Source: Mesonia phycicola
Lineage (GTDB): Bacteria > Bacteroidota > Bacteroidia > Flavobacteriales > Flavobacteriaceae
NCBI RefSeq assembly: GCF_900141885.1
Contig: NZ_FQYY01000006.1
Span: 186,001-250,000, forward strand
Reading direction: 5' to 3'
Length of the DNA stretch: 64,000 nucleotides
The first letter of the stretch is position 1; each line of letters opens with the position of its first letter. The notes under the pieces were generated by a model. It did not search any database. It was not told the origin of the DNA and saw nothing but the letters and a program-made list of their open reading frames with translations. Positions 8,323 to 16,341 of this stretch are shown in pieces. Made by a program: the position numbers and the translations under genes.

Positions 8323-9345
8323 TTATAATTTTAAAGTAGACTCTCTTACCACCAAGTGTGTTTTTATTTCAATAGTTTTATTAGTTAATTGTGTTTCGTT
8401 ATCTAATTCTTCAATTAAATATTTAACAGCTGTACCTCCTATTTTTTGACCTGGCTGATCTACCGTAGTAAGTTTGGGAGATATAATAGTAGAATTTAAA
8501 GAATTACTAAAACCAAGTACTGCAATATCATCTGGTATTTTAATATTTAGTTTTTTTAATGTTTTAATAACTCCAATAGCACAATCATCTGTAATAGTAA
8601 ATATAGCATCAGGTCTTTTTTGTAAACTTAATAGTTGGTAAGCTAACCGTTGCCCGTGCTGTAAAGAAATATCTTCGGTACTTAAAATGTATTGTTCATC
8701 TACAGGAAGATTGTGTTTTTTTAGTGCTTTTAGGTAGCCTGCAAAACGCATTTCAGAGTTAAAAGTTTTTTCTGTTTCTTTAATAATAGCAATATTTTTT
8801 TTACCAGTATGTATCAAATGCTCTACAGCCTCAAAAGCAGCTTGTTCTTCATTAATTATCACGTGGGTACAAGGTATTTTATTAGAAATTTTATCTAATA
8901 AAACCAGTGGTATACGTTCTGATGCAGAAATAATACTTTGCACATCTTTAGTTTTTCTTGTAAGAGATAGCAAAAGACCGTCTACCCCAAACTGCATCAT
9001 CATTTGTATAACTTCATTTTGTTTTTTAGGGGAGTTTTTAGATTCAGACACAATTACTCGGTAACCTTTTTCTTCAGCCTCATTAAGTACTCCTTCAATA
9101 ATTGTAGAAGTGAAGTAATTAGAAATTTGTGGTACTACTAAACCAATAATATGTGTTTTTTGAGACCTAAAACCCTTTGCAAAAAGATTAGGGTGATAGT
9201 TCATTTTTTTAGCGTACTTGCATATAACTTCTTTAGTAGAAGCACTAATATCTGGATGATTATTTAAAGCTCGAGACACCGTTGAAACAGAAAGTTCTAA
9301 ATCTTCAGCTAATCTTTTTAAGGTAATGGTGGCTCTTTTTTTCAT
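8323..9345 (-). CDS. LacI-family transcriptional regulator
   Basis: A 340-aa regulator with an N-terminal LacI helix-turn-helix: ITLKRLAEDLELSVSTVSRALN at about residues 6-27, then the hinge-helix region NYHPNLFAKGFRSQ. The rest is a periplasmic-binding-protein-like effector domain (IGLVVPQISNYF, GVDGLLLS, DAIFTITDDCAIG, TTVDQPGQKIG). An in-frame TTG at 9351 could extend it by two codons, but the ATG at 9345 puts MKKRATITL in the usual position. It is divergent from the TonB receptor, hydrolase, symporter and glycerate kinase genes, and two LacI-type half-site palindromes lie between them, so it is very likely the local regulator. Its effector may be the glyceryl sugar or a product. Confidence 0.93.
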   Translation of the reverse strand: MKKRATITLKRLAEDLELSVSTVSRALNNHPDISASTKEVICKYAKKMNYHPNLFAKGFRSQKTHIIGLVVPQISNYFTSTIIEGVLNEAEEKGYRVIVSESKNSPKKQNEVIQMMMQFGVDGLLLSLTRKTKDVQSIISASERIPLVLLDKISNKIPCTHVIINEEQAAFEAVEHLIHTGKKNIAIIKETEKTFNSEMRFAGYLKALKKHNLPVDEQYILSTEDISLQHGQRLAYQLLSLQKRPDAIFTITDDCAIGVIKTLKKLNIKIPDDIAVLGFSNSLNSTIISPKLTTVDQPGQKIGGTAVKYLIEELDNETQLTNKTIEIKTHLVVRESTLKL

Positions 9346-9350
9346 ATACA

Positions 9351-9366
9351 ACTATTACGTTTTCGT
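9351..9366. promoter_or_regulatory. Candidate LacI-type operator 1
   Basis: ACTATTACGTTTTCGT is centred on CG and its right half GTTTTCGT resembles the half-site GTTTGCGT known from LacI/PurR-family operators. It shares 11 of 16 positions with the second site 39 bp away. It sits 5 bp upstream of the regulator ATG, where binding would also block the regulator's own transcription. Confidence 0.5.
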
Positions 9367-9389
9367 AAAAATACAAATTTCAAATGTTC

Positions 9390-9405
9390 CCGGTAACGTT
9401 TGCGT
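9390..9405. promoter_or_regulatory. Candidate LacI-type operator 2
   Basis: CCGGTAACGTTTGCGT is CG-centred with a perfect LacI/PurR-type half-site GTTTGCGT on the right. It stands out from the surrounding AT-rich DNA by its GC content. TATTTTG, one base short of a -7 box, follows at 9409-9415, so a bound repressor would cover the receptor promoter. Assignment to the adjacent regulator is inference from position. Confidence 0.6.
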
Positions 9406-9492
9406 GAATATTTTGTATAATTTCATTAAAATTAATGTTAAATAATAATAATTTCACAAAAAAACACATAGTTATAACCTAAATAATTAATA

Positions 9493-12087
9493 ATGAAAAC
9501 AAAATTACTAACCCTTATTGTATTATTTTGCGGTTTGTTTGTAGTAGGGCAAACTAAGATTTCGGGACAAATTACAGATCCTTCTGGGATGGCAATTCCT
9601 GGAGTAAATGTTGTTGTTAAAGGAACCTCTGATGGAGGAATTACAGATTTAGACGGGAACTTTTCTTTTGTAAGTAATCAAGTTGGTGCTCAAAAAATAC
9701 AAGCATCTTATGTTGGCTTTGAGATGTATGAAGAAACGAAAACGTTTGATGGCTCAGAAATTAAATTAGCTATTCAAATGAAAGCAAGTTCAGAGCAATT
9801 AAATGAAGTTGTTTTAACCGCTACTTCTACAAGACGTAGCCAAAAAGAAACACCATTATCTATTACATCATTTGGTCAAAAAGAACTGGCTCAAAAAAAT
9901 ACTGGTAGTCAAGCAGATATTTTAAGAAGTGTACCAGGTATTACTGCAGAAGGTGGTGGTGGTGAAGTAGGTGCCAACGTTTTTGTAAGAGGTTTACCTT
10001 CTGGTGGGCAATATCAATTTAACCCTATACAAATTGATGGAATGCCAGTATTAGGTACCTTTGGTTTAAATTCTTCTGCTCATGATGTTTATTTTAGAAA
10101 CGATTTGGGTATGAGAAGTTTAGAGTTTGTAAGAGGTGGTTCTTCAATTTTATACGGAGTAGGTTCTGTTGCAGGTATTATTAACTACACTAGTGTTACC
10201 GGAAGCGCTCAACCTAAAACAACTTTAAGAATAGAAACGGCAACTAACTCTCGTTATAAAGCAGATTTTGTTACTAGCGGACCTTTAGGAGGTGAAGATT
10301 CAGATCTTTTTTACTCTTTTTCAGGTTTTTATAGATATGATGAAGGCCCTATTAAAACAGGACTTACTACTCGTGGTTTTCAATTAAGAGGAAATATAAA
10401 AAAGAAGTTTGAAAATGGCTCTTTTACCTTGTCTGGTCAAACGATAGACGATAAAGTACAATTCTTTCTTCCATTACCATTAGAGGGGGGTACAAGAGCA
10501 AGACCTACAGGTAATGACGGAGAAACTATTTATACTTTACAAACCGCAGCAGCCTCAGATTTTTCTTACCAAACTCCAGATGGAATGTATCACTCACCTA
10601 TAGATGACGGAGTTAAAACAAAAGGAGGTTATTTTCTAGCAAATTACATTTACAATTTTGAAGATGATTTAAAATTTGATGCAAAATTAAGATATAGTAA
10701 ATACCAACATGAATTTAATCTGTTTTTAGACGGAAGTGGTTTAGCTGATGCAAACGTGGTAGAAACTCAAGCTGAATATCTTGCAGCAAGAAATTTAAGT
10801 AGTGGAGATTTTACATACTTAAATGGAGAGGCTTTAGATAGTGATGCATTATTGTTTGAAAATAGAGTATTAGATCGTGATAGACCTATACAAGAACTAA
10901 TGGCAGACATTAAACTAGTAAAAAGTTTAAATGCACATACCTTTACGTTAGGTTCTTTTATGACACACTCAGAAGCAGATGATGTTAATTTTATAACTAG
11001 CTATTTAAGTGAGTATAGAGATCGTCCAGATTTAATTAATGTTTCGGGTTATACCGTAAATGGTATAACAAATAGAGGGACAAGCTATAGTAATAGAAGT
11101 GTAACTAGTAATAAAATTGCTGTTTACTTAGCAGATGAAATTAGATTAGATAAGTGGAATTTTGACGTAGGGCTAAGATACGAAAGAGCTTCTGGAGATA
11201 TTAAAATTGAAGGAACAAAAAGTTATGTAGTAGATAATACTGGTATAGAGAATATAGACAATGTAATGTGGGGTAACGGCAGCTATACAAGAGGTCATGT
11301 AACAGCAGATGGTTTGGCTGTAGCATTAGCTGCACTTTATAAAATAGATGAATCTTACAGTGTGTATGGTAACTTTTCTAAAGGTTATTTCTTCCCAGAA
11401 CTTAGAAGTATTAGTTTTGATGGTTTTGGAAATCCTGCCTCTTATAAGCCAGAAAATATTTTACAAGGAGAAGCTGGTTTAAAATACGGAAAAGGTAAAT
11501 TATCTGGTACGGTTGCTTTATACGGAGTAACTTTAAAAGATAGAAGAGCAGTTACCTTTGTAAATACAGATGATGGTGGTGCTACAGAGCAAGTAGATAT
11601 TCAAGATAGTGAAACTTATGGAGCAGAAGTTACCTGGAACTGGAGATTTGTAAAAGATTTTAGCTTTGGCGGTTCTGTAACTTACCAAGATCACCAATTA
11701 ACAAAATCTGAAGGTAATCCAGAATTTGTAGGAAACGAGTTAAGACGTCAACCAAAATTACTAGGTACCTTAAACTTAGGCTATAATAACACCAAAGTAG
11801 ATGCAGCTTTTGGCTATAACTATACAGGAGAGAAGTATAGTAATGATGCTAATACCATTTTATTAGATGCTTTTGGTTTAGCTTCTTTAAATATGGGATA
11901 CACCTTTAGTATGGGAGAAAACTTAGAGTCTATTCGTTTAGGTGCTCGTGTTTACAACTTATTTAATAGTGAAGGCATTACAGAAGGTTCTCCTAGATTG
12001 GCAGATAACCAAACAGAAGAAGCATATTTTGTAGGTCGTCCGGTATTACCAACACGTTTGTTTTTATCGGCAACCATCAATTTTTAA
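9493..12087 (+). CDS. TonB-dependent receptor with carboxypeptidase-like N-domain
   Basis: An outer-membrane active transporter of 864 aa. It has a signal peptide (about 1-19), a carboxypeptidase regulatory-like beta domain at about 22-108 (GVNVVVKGTSDGGITDLDG), the join LNEVVLTATSTRRS, and a plug domain at about 115-235 (SQADILRSVPGI, VFVRGLPSGG, FVRGGSSILYG). A 22-strand barrel should follow, ending in the aromatic residue of SATINF. There is no SusD lipoprotein gene next to it, so it is a stand-alone receptor and not a SusCD pair. As first gene of the putative glucosyl-/mannosylglycerate operon it probably imports the sugar acid or a larger conjugate. Confidence 0.93.
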   Translation: MKTKLLTLIVLFCGLFVVGQTKISGQITDPSGMAIPGVNVVVKGTSDGGITDLDGNFSFVSNQVGAQKIQASYVGFEMYEETKTFDGSEIKLAIQMKASSEQLNEVVLTATSTRRSQKETPLSITSFGQKELAQKNTGSQADILRSVPGITAEGGGGEVGANVFVRGLPSGGQYQFNPIQIDGMPVLGTFGLNSSAHDVYFRNDLGMRSLEFVRGGSSILYGVGSVAGIINYTSVTGSAQPKTTLRIETATNSRYKADFVTSGPLGGEDSDLFYSFSGFYRYDEGPIKTGLTTRGFQLRGNIKKKFENGSFTLSGQTIDDKVQFFLPLPLEGGTRARPTGNDGETIYTLQTAAASDFSYQTPDGMYHSPIDDGVKTKGGYFLANYIYNFEDDLKFDAKLRYSKYQHEFNLFLDGSGLADANVVETQAEYLAARNLSSGDFTYLNGEALDSDALLFENRVLDRDRPIQELMADIKLVKSLNAHTFTLGSFMTHSEADDVNFITSYLSEYRDRPDLINVSGYTVNGITNRGTSYSNRSVTSNKIAVYLADEIRLDKWNFDVGLRYERASGDIKIEGTKSYVVDNTGIENIDNVMWGNGSYTRGHVTADGLAVALAALYKIDESYSVYGNFSKGYFFPELRSISFDGFGNPASYKPENILQGEAGLKYGKGKLSGTVALYGVTLKDRRAVTFVNTDDGGATEQVDIQDSETYGAEVTWNWRFVKDFSFGGSVTYQDHQLTKSEGNPEFVGNELRRQPKLLGTLNLGYNNTKVDAAFGYNYTGEKYSNDANTILLDAFGLASLNMGYTFSMGENLESIRLGARVYNLFNSEGITEGSPRLADNQTEEAYFVGRPVLPTRLFLSATINF

Positions 12088-12115
12088 AAAAAATAAAAAA
12101 TTAATTAATAAAAAC

Positions 12116-12143
12116 ATGGTTGTCTTGTAATCAAGGCAACCAT
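12116..12143 (+). other. Intercistronic stem-loop
   Basis: A 12-bp stem with one T-G wobble (ATGGTTGTCTTG at 12116-12127, CAAGGCAACCAT at 12132-12143) closes a TAAT loop. No T-run follows, so it is not a standard terminator. Its position 29 bp after the receptor gene and 13 bp before the hydrolase ATG suggests an mRNA-stabilising or partial-attenuation element that keeps receptor mRNA more abundant than the downstream genes. Confidence 0.6.
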
Positions 12144-12156
12144 ATTATTCTTGTTT

Positions 12157-13467
12157 ATGAAAGAGACATTAGTAGAAAAAGCAAAAACAATATTAAAAAA
12201 CAATAATCAAGGTGGGTTTACCATTCCCTGTGAAGGTTTGTACCCTTTTCAATGGAACTGGGACTCAGGGTTTATAGCTGTAGGTTTAGCTCATATAGAT
12301 ATTGAATTAGCAAAAGAAGAATTACAATCTTTATTAGATGCACAGTGGGAAAACGGTTTTATTCCGCACATCGTTTTTCATAATGATTCTGATAGTTACT
12401 TCCCTGGTCCAGATTTCCATCTTTCTAAATTACACAAAGACGCTTCTAAAAAATATAGAACAACAGGGATGACACAACCCCCCGTTTTAGGTTTTGTGCT
12501 TCAAGAAATGTATAGAATTGCAGAAGATAAAGAAGCTACTTTAAAGTTTATAGATACTATTATTGATAAAATTTACAAGAAGCACGAGTACCTTTATAAT
12601 AATCGCGACCCTAAAAATGAAGGTTTAGTTTACATATGGCATAATTGGGAGTCTGGTACAGATAATTCTCCTATTTGGGATGAGGTTTGGGAAACTATGA
12701 GTGATATTCCGCAATATACTTTTGAAAGAAAAGACACCACACATATAGATGCATCTCAACGCCCTTCTAATAAAGAATATAATTATTACATACACCTTAT
12801 AGAAGTAGCAAAAGCTGGTAATTATGAAGAAAGTGTTATTGCAGAAAAATCTCCGTTTTTAATTCAAGACCCTTTATTTAATGCTATGCTATTAGCATCT
12901 AATGAAGCATTAATAGATTTGTATAAGCAATTAGGTAGAGAAGAGCGTATCTCTCAGTTGGAAGAATGGACGCTAAAAACTAAGCAAAGTTTAAATGAAA
13001 AATTATTTGATGAAGAGTTAGGAGCGTATATGCATTACGATCTTAGAAATGAAAAACGTATTCAAAAAATAACTTCTTCATCTTATGCACCTTTATTTTC
13101 AAGTGCTCCTGAAGAAAAACAACTAAAATTAATATTAGAAAGTTACAATCAAAAATTTGCAACCTCAAATTTATATGCGTGTGCTTCTTTTGATCCTACG
13201 CACGAAGATTTCAATCCTAAAAAATATTGGCGTGGACCTATTTGGGTAAACTTAAATTGGTTAATTTACAAAGGTTTACTAAAGCATAACCAACCAGAGT
13301 TAGCGAACAATATAAAAACAGACACCATAGAATTAATAGAGAAATTCGGGTTTTATGAGTATTTTAATCCGCACAGAGAAATTTCTACAGAAAATGAAAG
13401 CAATGGTTGTGGAGGAGTTAATTTTTCTTGGTCTGCAGCTTTAATATTAGATATCTTGAAAGCCTAA
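12157..13467 (+). CDS. GH63-type glucosylglycerate/mannosylglycerate hydrolase
   Basis: A cytoplasmic (alpha/alpha)6-barrel hydrolase of 436 aa with no signal peptide. Its motifs match the mannosylglycerate/glucosylglycerate hydrolase branch of GH63: PFQWNWDSGFIAVGLA (residues 30-45), LLDAQWENGFIPHIVF, YFPGPDFH, TGMTQPPV, WHNWESGTDNSPIWD and the C-terminal FYEYFNPHRE...NFSWSAA. The likely acid is D169 (in GTDNSP) and the likely base E401 (in YEYFNP); their spacing of 232 residues is close to the D167/E402 pair I recall from the Thermus enzyme. The family releases glucose or mannose plus glycerate. A TTG at 12151 could add two residues. The sugar specificity cannot be decided from sequence; trehalase-like annotation would be a family-level alternative. 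Confidence 0.85.
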   Translation: MKETLVEKAKTILKNNNQGGFTIPCEGLYPFQWNWDSGFIAVGLAHIDIELAKEELQSLLDAQWENGFIPHIVFHNDSDSYFPGPDFHLSKLHKDASKKYRTTGMTQPPVLGFVLQEMYRIAEDKEATLKFIDTIIDKIYKKHEYLYNNRDPKNEGLVYIWHNWESGTDNSPIWDEVWETMSDIPQYTFERKDTTHIDASQRPSNKEYNYYIHLIEVAKAGNYEESVIAEKSPFLIQDPLFNAMLLASNEALIDLYKQLGREERISQLEEWTLKTKQSLNEKLFDEELGAYMHYDLRNEKRIQKITSSSYAPLFSSAPEEKQLKLILESYNQKFATSNLYACASFDPTHEDFNPKKYWRGPIWVNLNWLIYKGLLKHNQPELANNIKTDTIELIEKFGFYEYFNPHREISTENESNGCGGVNFSWSAALILDILKA

Positions 13468-13471
13468 ACCT

Positions 13472-15079
13472 ATGAATTATTTAGATTACATAATTATAGC
13501 AGTTTATTTATTAGGCTTTTTAGGGATAGGCTATTTCTTCAAAGAAAATAAAAATTCAAGTGATTATTTTTTAGGAGGAAGGTCTATTGGTTGGTTCCCG
13601 TTAAGTTTATCTACAATGGCAACGCAACTTTCAGCAATCAGCTTTATTTCTGCTCCTGCTTTTGTAGGCTTAAAAGAGGGTGGAGGTTTGCAATGGCTTA
13701 CTTATGAGCTTGCAGTACCTTTAGCAATGGCATTTTTGTTAGTAACCATTATCCCTACTTTATATAAATCAGGAATTATTAGTGTCTATGAATTTTTAGA
13801 AAAAAGATTTGATGCCTCTTCTAGGCTGTTAATAGCATTTGTTTTTCAAATAAGCAGGTCTGTAGCAACTGGAGTAATGGTGTATACTATGGCTTTAATT
13901 TTACAAGCTACCACTGGAATAGAATTTTGGATATCTGTTATTTTAATAGGCATTATCACTATGATTTACTCTTTTCAAGGAGGGATGAAAGCCGTTATTT
14001 GGGGAGATGTAATTCAAATGTGTATTCTTTTTTTCGGTATTGTTATCTGCTTGGCTTACGGTTTAAGTGAACTAGGTGGAGTTTCTAATTTTTTAACCGA
14101 AGTAGATGCAGATCGTTTAGTGGCTATAGATTTTACAAAATGGGGATTTAATAATGCAGATGGTAACGATGAGTTTGGTTTTTGGCCAATGATAATAGGT
14201 GGTTTCTTTTTATATGCTTCTTATTATGGTACAGATCAAACACAATCTCAACGTTTACTTTCTTCTAAAGATATGCCTACTATTAAAAGATTATTATTGG
14301 CTAATGGTATATTTCGTTTTCCTATAACACTTACCTATTGTTTTATGGGGCTTGTTTTAGGTACATTATTAATGCAAGATGTTGGTTTTCAAAATTTACT
14401 AGAATCTACTTACCAAGAAAATATAGGGAATCTAGCAGGTAAAAAAGCAGACTTAATGGTGCCTATTTTTATCATTAAATACTTACCTAATGGTATTATT
14501 GGTATTTTAATAGTAGCAATTATGTCTGCCGCTATGTCTTCTTTAAGTTCTACTGTAAATTCTTTATCTGCAGTCACTTTAGAAGATTTTGTAAAACGTT
14601 TTAAACCAAATGTTACAGATAACGAGTATGTAAAATATTCTAGATTTATCTCTCTATTTTGGGGATTAGTTTGTTTAGGTTTTGCATTTTTTGCAGGTAG
14701 TATAGAAGGGACTGTGATAGAAGTAATTAATAAAATTAGTTCTGTTTTTTACGGACCAATATTAGCAGCTTTTATCTTAGCTATAGCTTCTAAAAAAGTG
14801 CAAGCAATGGGAGCAAACATAGGTATTGTTGCCGGTGTAGGTCTTAATATTTATTTATGGCTTGCTGTGCCAGAAGTATTTTGGTTCTGGTGGAATGCTA
14901 TTGGTTGCTTAACTACCATTATAGTTGCTATAGTAATTAGTAGTTTTATAAGAAATAAGAAAAGCAAAACCATAGAAGTGGTTTGGTATAAAAATGCAAA
15001 ATCTGCAGTGATAACTTTATTGATTTACTTTTTAGTTATTGTAGTTTTAGCTTGGTCACTTTCAAAAATATTAAGTTAA
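13472..15079 (+). CDS. Sodium:solute symporter (SSS family)
   Basis: An inner-membrane secondary transporter of 535 aa with about 13 hydrophobic helices, starting MNYLDYIIIAVYLLGFLGIGY. The SSS hallmarks are present: SSDYFLGGRSIGWFPLSLS, TQLSAISFISAPA in the first core helix (Na+ site region), SFQGGMKAVIWGDVIQ, and YYGTDQTQSQRLL. Relatives carry sugars, amino acids or organic acids with Na+. It begins 4 bp after the hydrolase stop and abuts the glycerate kinase, so it is most simply the cytoplasmic-membrane importer for the substrate of this operon. Confidence 0.9.
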   Translation: MNYLDYIIIAVYLLGFLGIGYFFKENKNSSDYFLGGRSIGWFPLSLSTMATQLSAISFISAPAFVGLKEGGGLQWLTYELAVPLAMAFLLVTIIPTLYKSGIISVYEFLEKRFDASSRLLIAFVFQISRSVATGVMVYTMALILQATTGIEFWISVILIGIITMIYSFQGGMKAVIWGDVIQMCILFFGIVICLAYGLSELGGVSNFLTEVDADRLVAIDFTKWGFNNADGNDEFGFWPMIIGGFFLYASYYGTDQTQSQRLLSSKDMPTIKRLLLANGIFRFPITLTYCFMGLVLGTLLMQDVGFQNLLESTYQENIGNLAGKKADLMVPIFIIKYLPNGIIGILIVAIMSAAMSSLSSTVNSLSAVTLEDFVKRFKPNVTDNEYVKYSRFISLFWGLVCLGFAFFAGSIEGTVIEVINKISSVFYGPILAAFILAIASKKVQAMGANIGIVAGVGLNIYLWLAVPEVFWFWWNAIGCLTTIIVAIVISSFIRNKKSKTIEVVWYKNAKSAVITLLIYFLVIVVLAWSLSKILS

Positions 15080-16213
15080 ATGAAGTTTGTAATTGCGCCA
15101 GATAAATTTAAAGGGTCATTAACCGGATTTGAATTTTGTACCGCAGTAGAAAAGGGATTATTAAAAGTATTCCCTAATGCAGAGATAATTCATCTACCCT
15201 TAGCAGATGGTGGTGATGGTACTTTAGATATTGCACAGCACCACCTAAAAGGAAGTAAAACAGATTGTTTAGTAAAAGATCCTTTTTTTAGAGAAATACA
15301 AGCTTCTTATGTTTTTTCAGAAGAAACAGAAACGGCTTATATAGAAATGGCAGAAGCTTCTGGATTAAAACGTATTGCTGAAAATGAAAAAAATGTAATG
15401 CAAGCAACCACCTATGGTACGGGAGAATTAATTCTGAATGCTATAGAAAAAGGAGCTAAGCATATATTGTTGGGTATAGGAGGAAGCGCTACTAACGACT
15501 GTGGTATGGGAATGGCAGCTGCATTAGGCTATTCATTTTTAGATGCAAGTGGTCAAAAGTTAAAACCAATTGGGGCTAATTTGTCACAAGTAGAAACAAT
15601 AGATATTTCTAACGTGCACGAAAAGTTGAAAAATATAAAATTCTCTATAGCTTGTGATGTACAAAATCCGTTATACGGAAATGAGGGAGCTGCTTTTGTG
15701 TATGCAGAACAAAAAGGAGCAAGCGTAGAAGATATTTTACAATTAGATAAAGGCTTGCAACATTTTGCAAGCATATTACAACAGCAGTTTGGAGTAGATT
15801 GCCAGCAAATTAATGGTGCAGGAGCAGCAGGAGGTATTGGTGCAGGAAGCGTGGTGTTTTTAAATGGTAATTTAGTTTCTGGTATAGAGCTTATTAAAAA
15901 TATAAGCAATTTTGATGAGGTTATACAAGATGCAGATTGGTTAATTACTGGAGAAGGTAAACTTGATGAGCAAACTTTTTACGGAAAAACCATACAAGGT
16001 GTTATTAATTCTGCAGAGCAATACAACATACCGGTAGCTGCTTTTTGTGGAGCAATTTCTCTAAGTATAGAACAACAACAGAAAATGGGATTAACGTATT
16101 GCACTTCAATTTTAAAATCTATTTCTACCTTAAATGAAGCTATAGAAGCATCAGAAAAAAACTTAATCTTTTCAGCATATAATCTAGCGCAGCTTATTTA
16201 TTTAAAAAAATAA
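15080..16213 (+). CDS. glxK: Glycerate kinase (class I, GlxK/GarK type)
   Basis: This 377-aa kinase phosphorylates D-glycerate; family members of this class usually make 2-phosphoglycerate, which enters lower glycolysis. The start MKFVIAPDKFKGSLT is the family signature, followed by LPLADGGDGTLDI, GIGGSATNDCGMGMAAALGY (residues about 133-152), GAGAAGGIGAG and DWLITGEGKLDEQTFYGK. The ATG follows the symporter TAA with no spacing. Its place after a glycosylglycerate hydrolase explains it: glycerate is the non-sugar product. No glyoxylate carboligase or tartronate semialdehyde reductase is nearby, which argues against a glyoxylate route. Confidence 0.95.
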   Translation: MKFVIAPDKFKGSLTGFEFCTAVEKGLLKVFPNAEIIHLPLADGGDGTLDIAQHHLKGSKTDCLVKDPFFREIQASYVFSEETETAYIEMAEASGLKRIAENEKNVMQATTYGTGELILNAIEKGAKHILLGIGGSATNDCGMGMAAALGYSFLDASGQKLKPIGANLSQVETIDISNVHEKLKNIKFSIACDVQNPLYGNEGAAFVYAEQKGASVEDILQLDKGLQHFASILQQQFGVDCQQINGAGAAGGIGAGSVVFLNGNLVSGIELIKNISNFDEVIQDADWLITGEGKLDEQTFYGKTIQGVINSAEQYNIPVAAFCGAISLSIEQQQKMGLTYCTSILKSISTLNEAIEASEKNLIFSAYNLAQLIYLKK

Positions 16214-16291
16214 AGGTATTGCAAGATATTTTATACTTATAAGCTACATAAAACTTATCAAAAAAAATACGAAAGCTAGTTGGTGTAAAGT

Positions 16292-16332
16292 AAAAACCTC
16301 TTTCATATTTTAACTATTAAAGAGGTTTTTAT
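16292..16332. terminator. Bidirectional terminator
   Basis: A 12-bp perfect stem AAAAACCTCTTT (16292-16303) / AAAGAGGTTTTT (16319-16330) has A-rich and T-rich flanks, so it can end both the glycerate kinase operon on the plus strand and the ion-channel gene on the minus strand. The loop is 15 nt. Confidence 0.8.
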
Positions 16333-16341
16333 AAAAATTGT

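Noticed and set aside
8323-9345. LacI-family protein as a purine repressor because its operator half-sites look like PurR boxes
   Set aside because: GTTTGCGT half-sites are common in the LacI family, and the divergent genes are for sugar-acid catabolism, not purine synthesis.
12157-13467. Hydrolase as a trehalase
   Set aside because: The glycerate kinase next door and the match to the MGH/GgH branch explain it better; it is also shorter than typical GH37 trehalases and has no signal peptide.
15553-15909. 118-codon open frame on the minus strand inside the glycerate kinase gene
   Set aside because: Fully antisense to a well-conserved gene, with no recognisable domain; an effect of codon bias.
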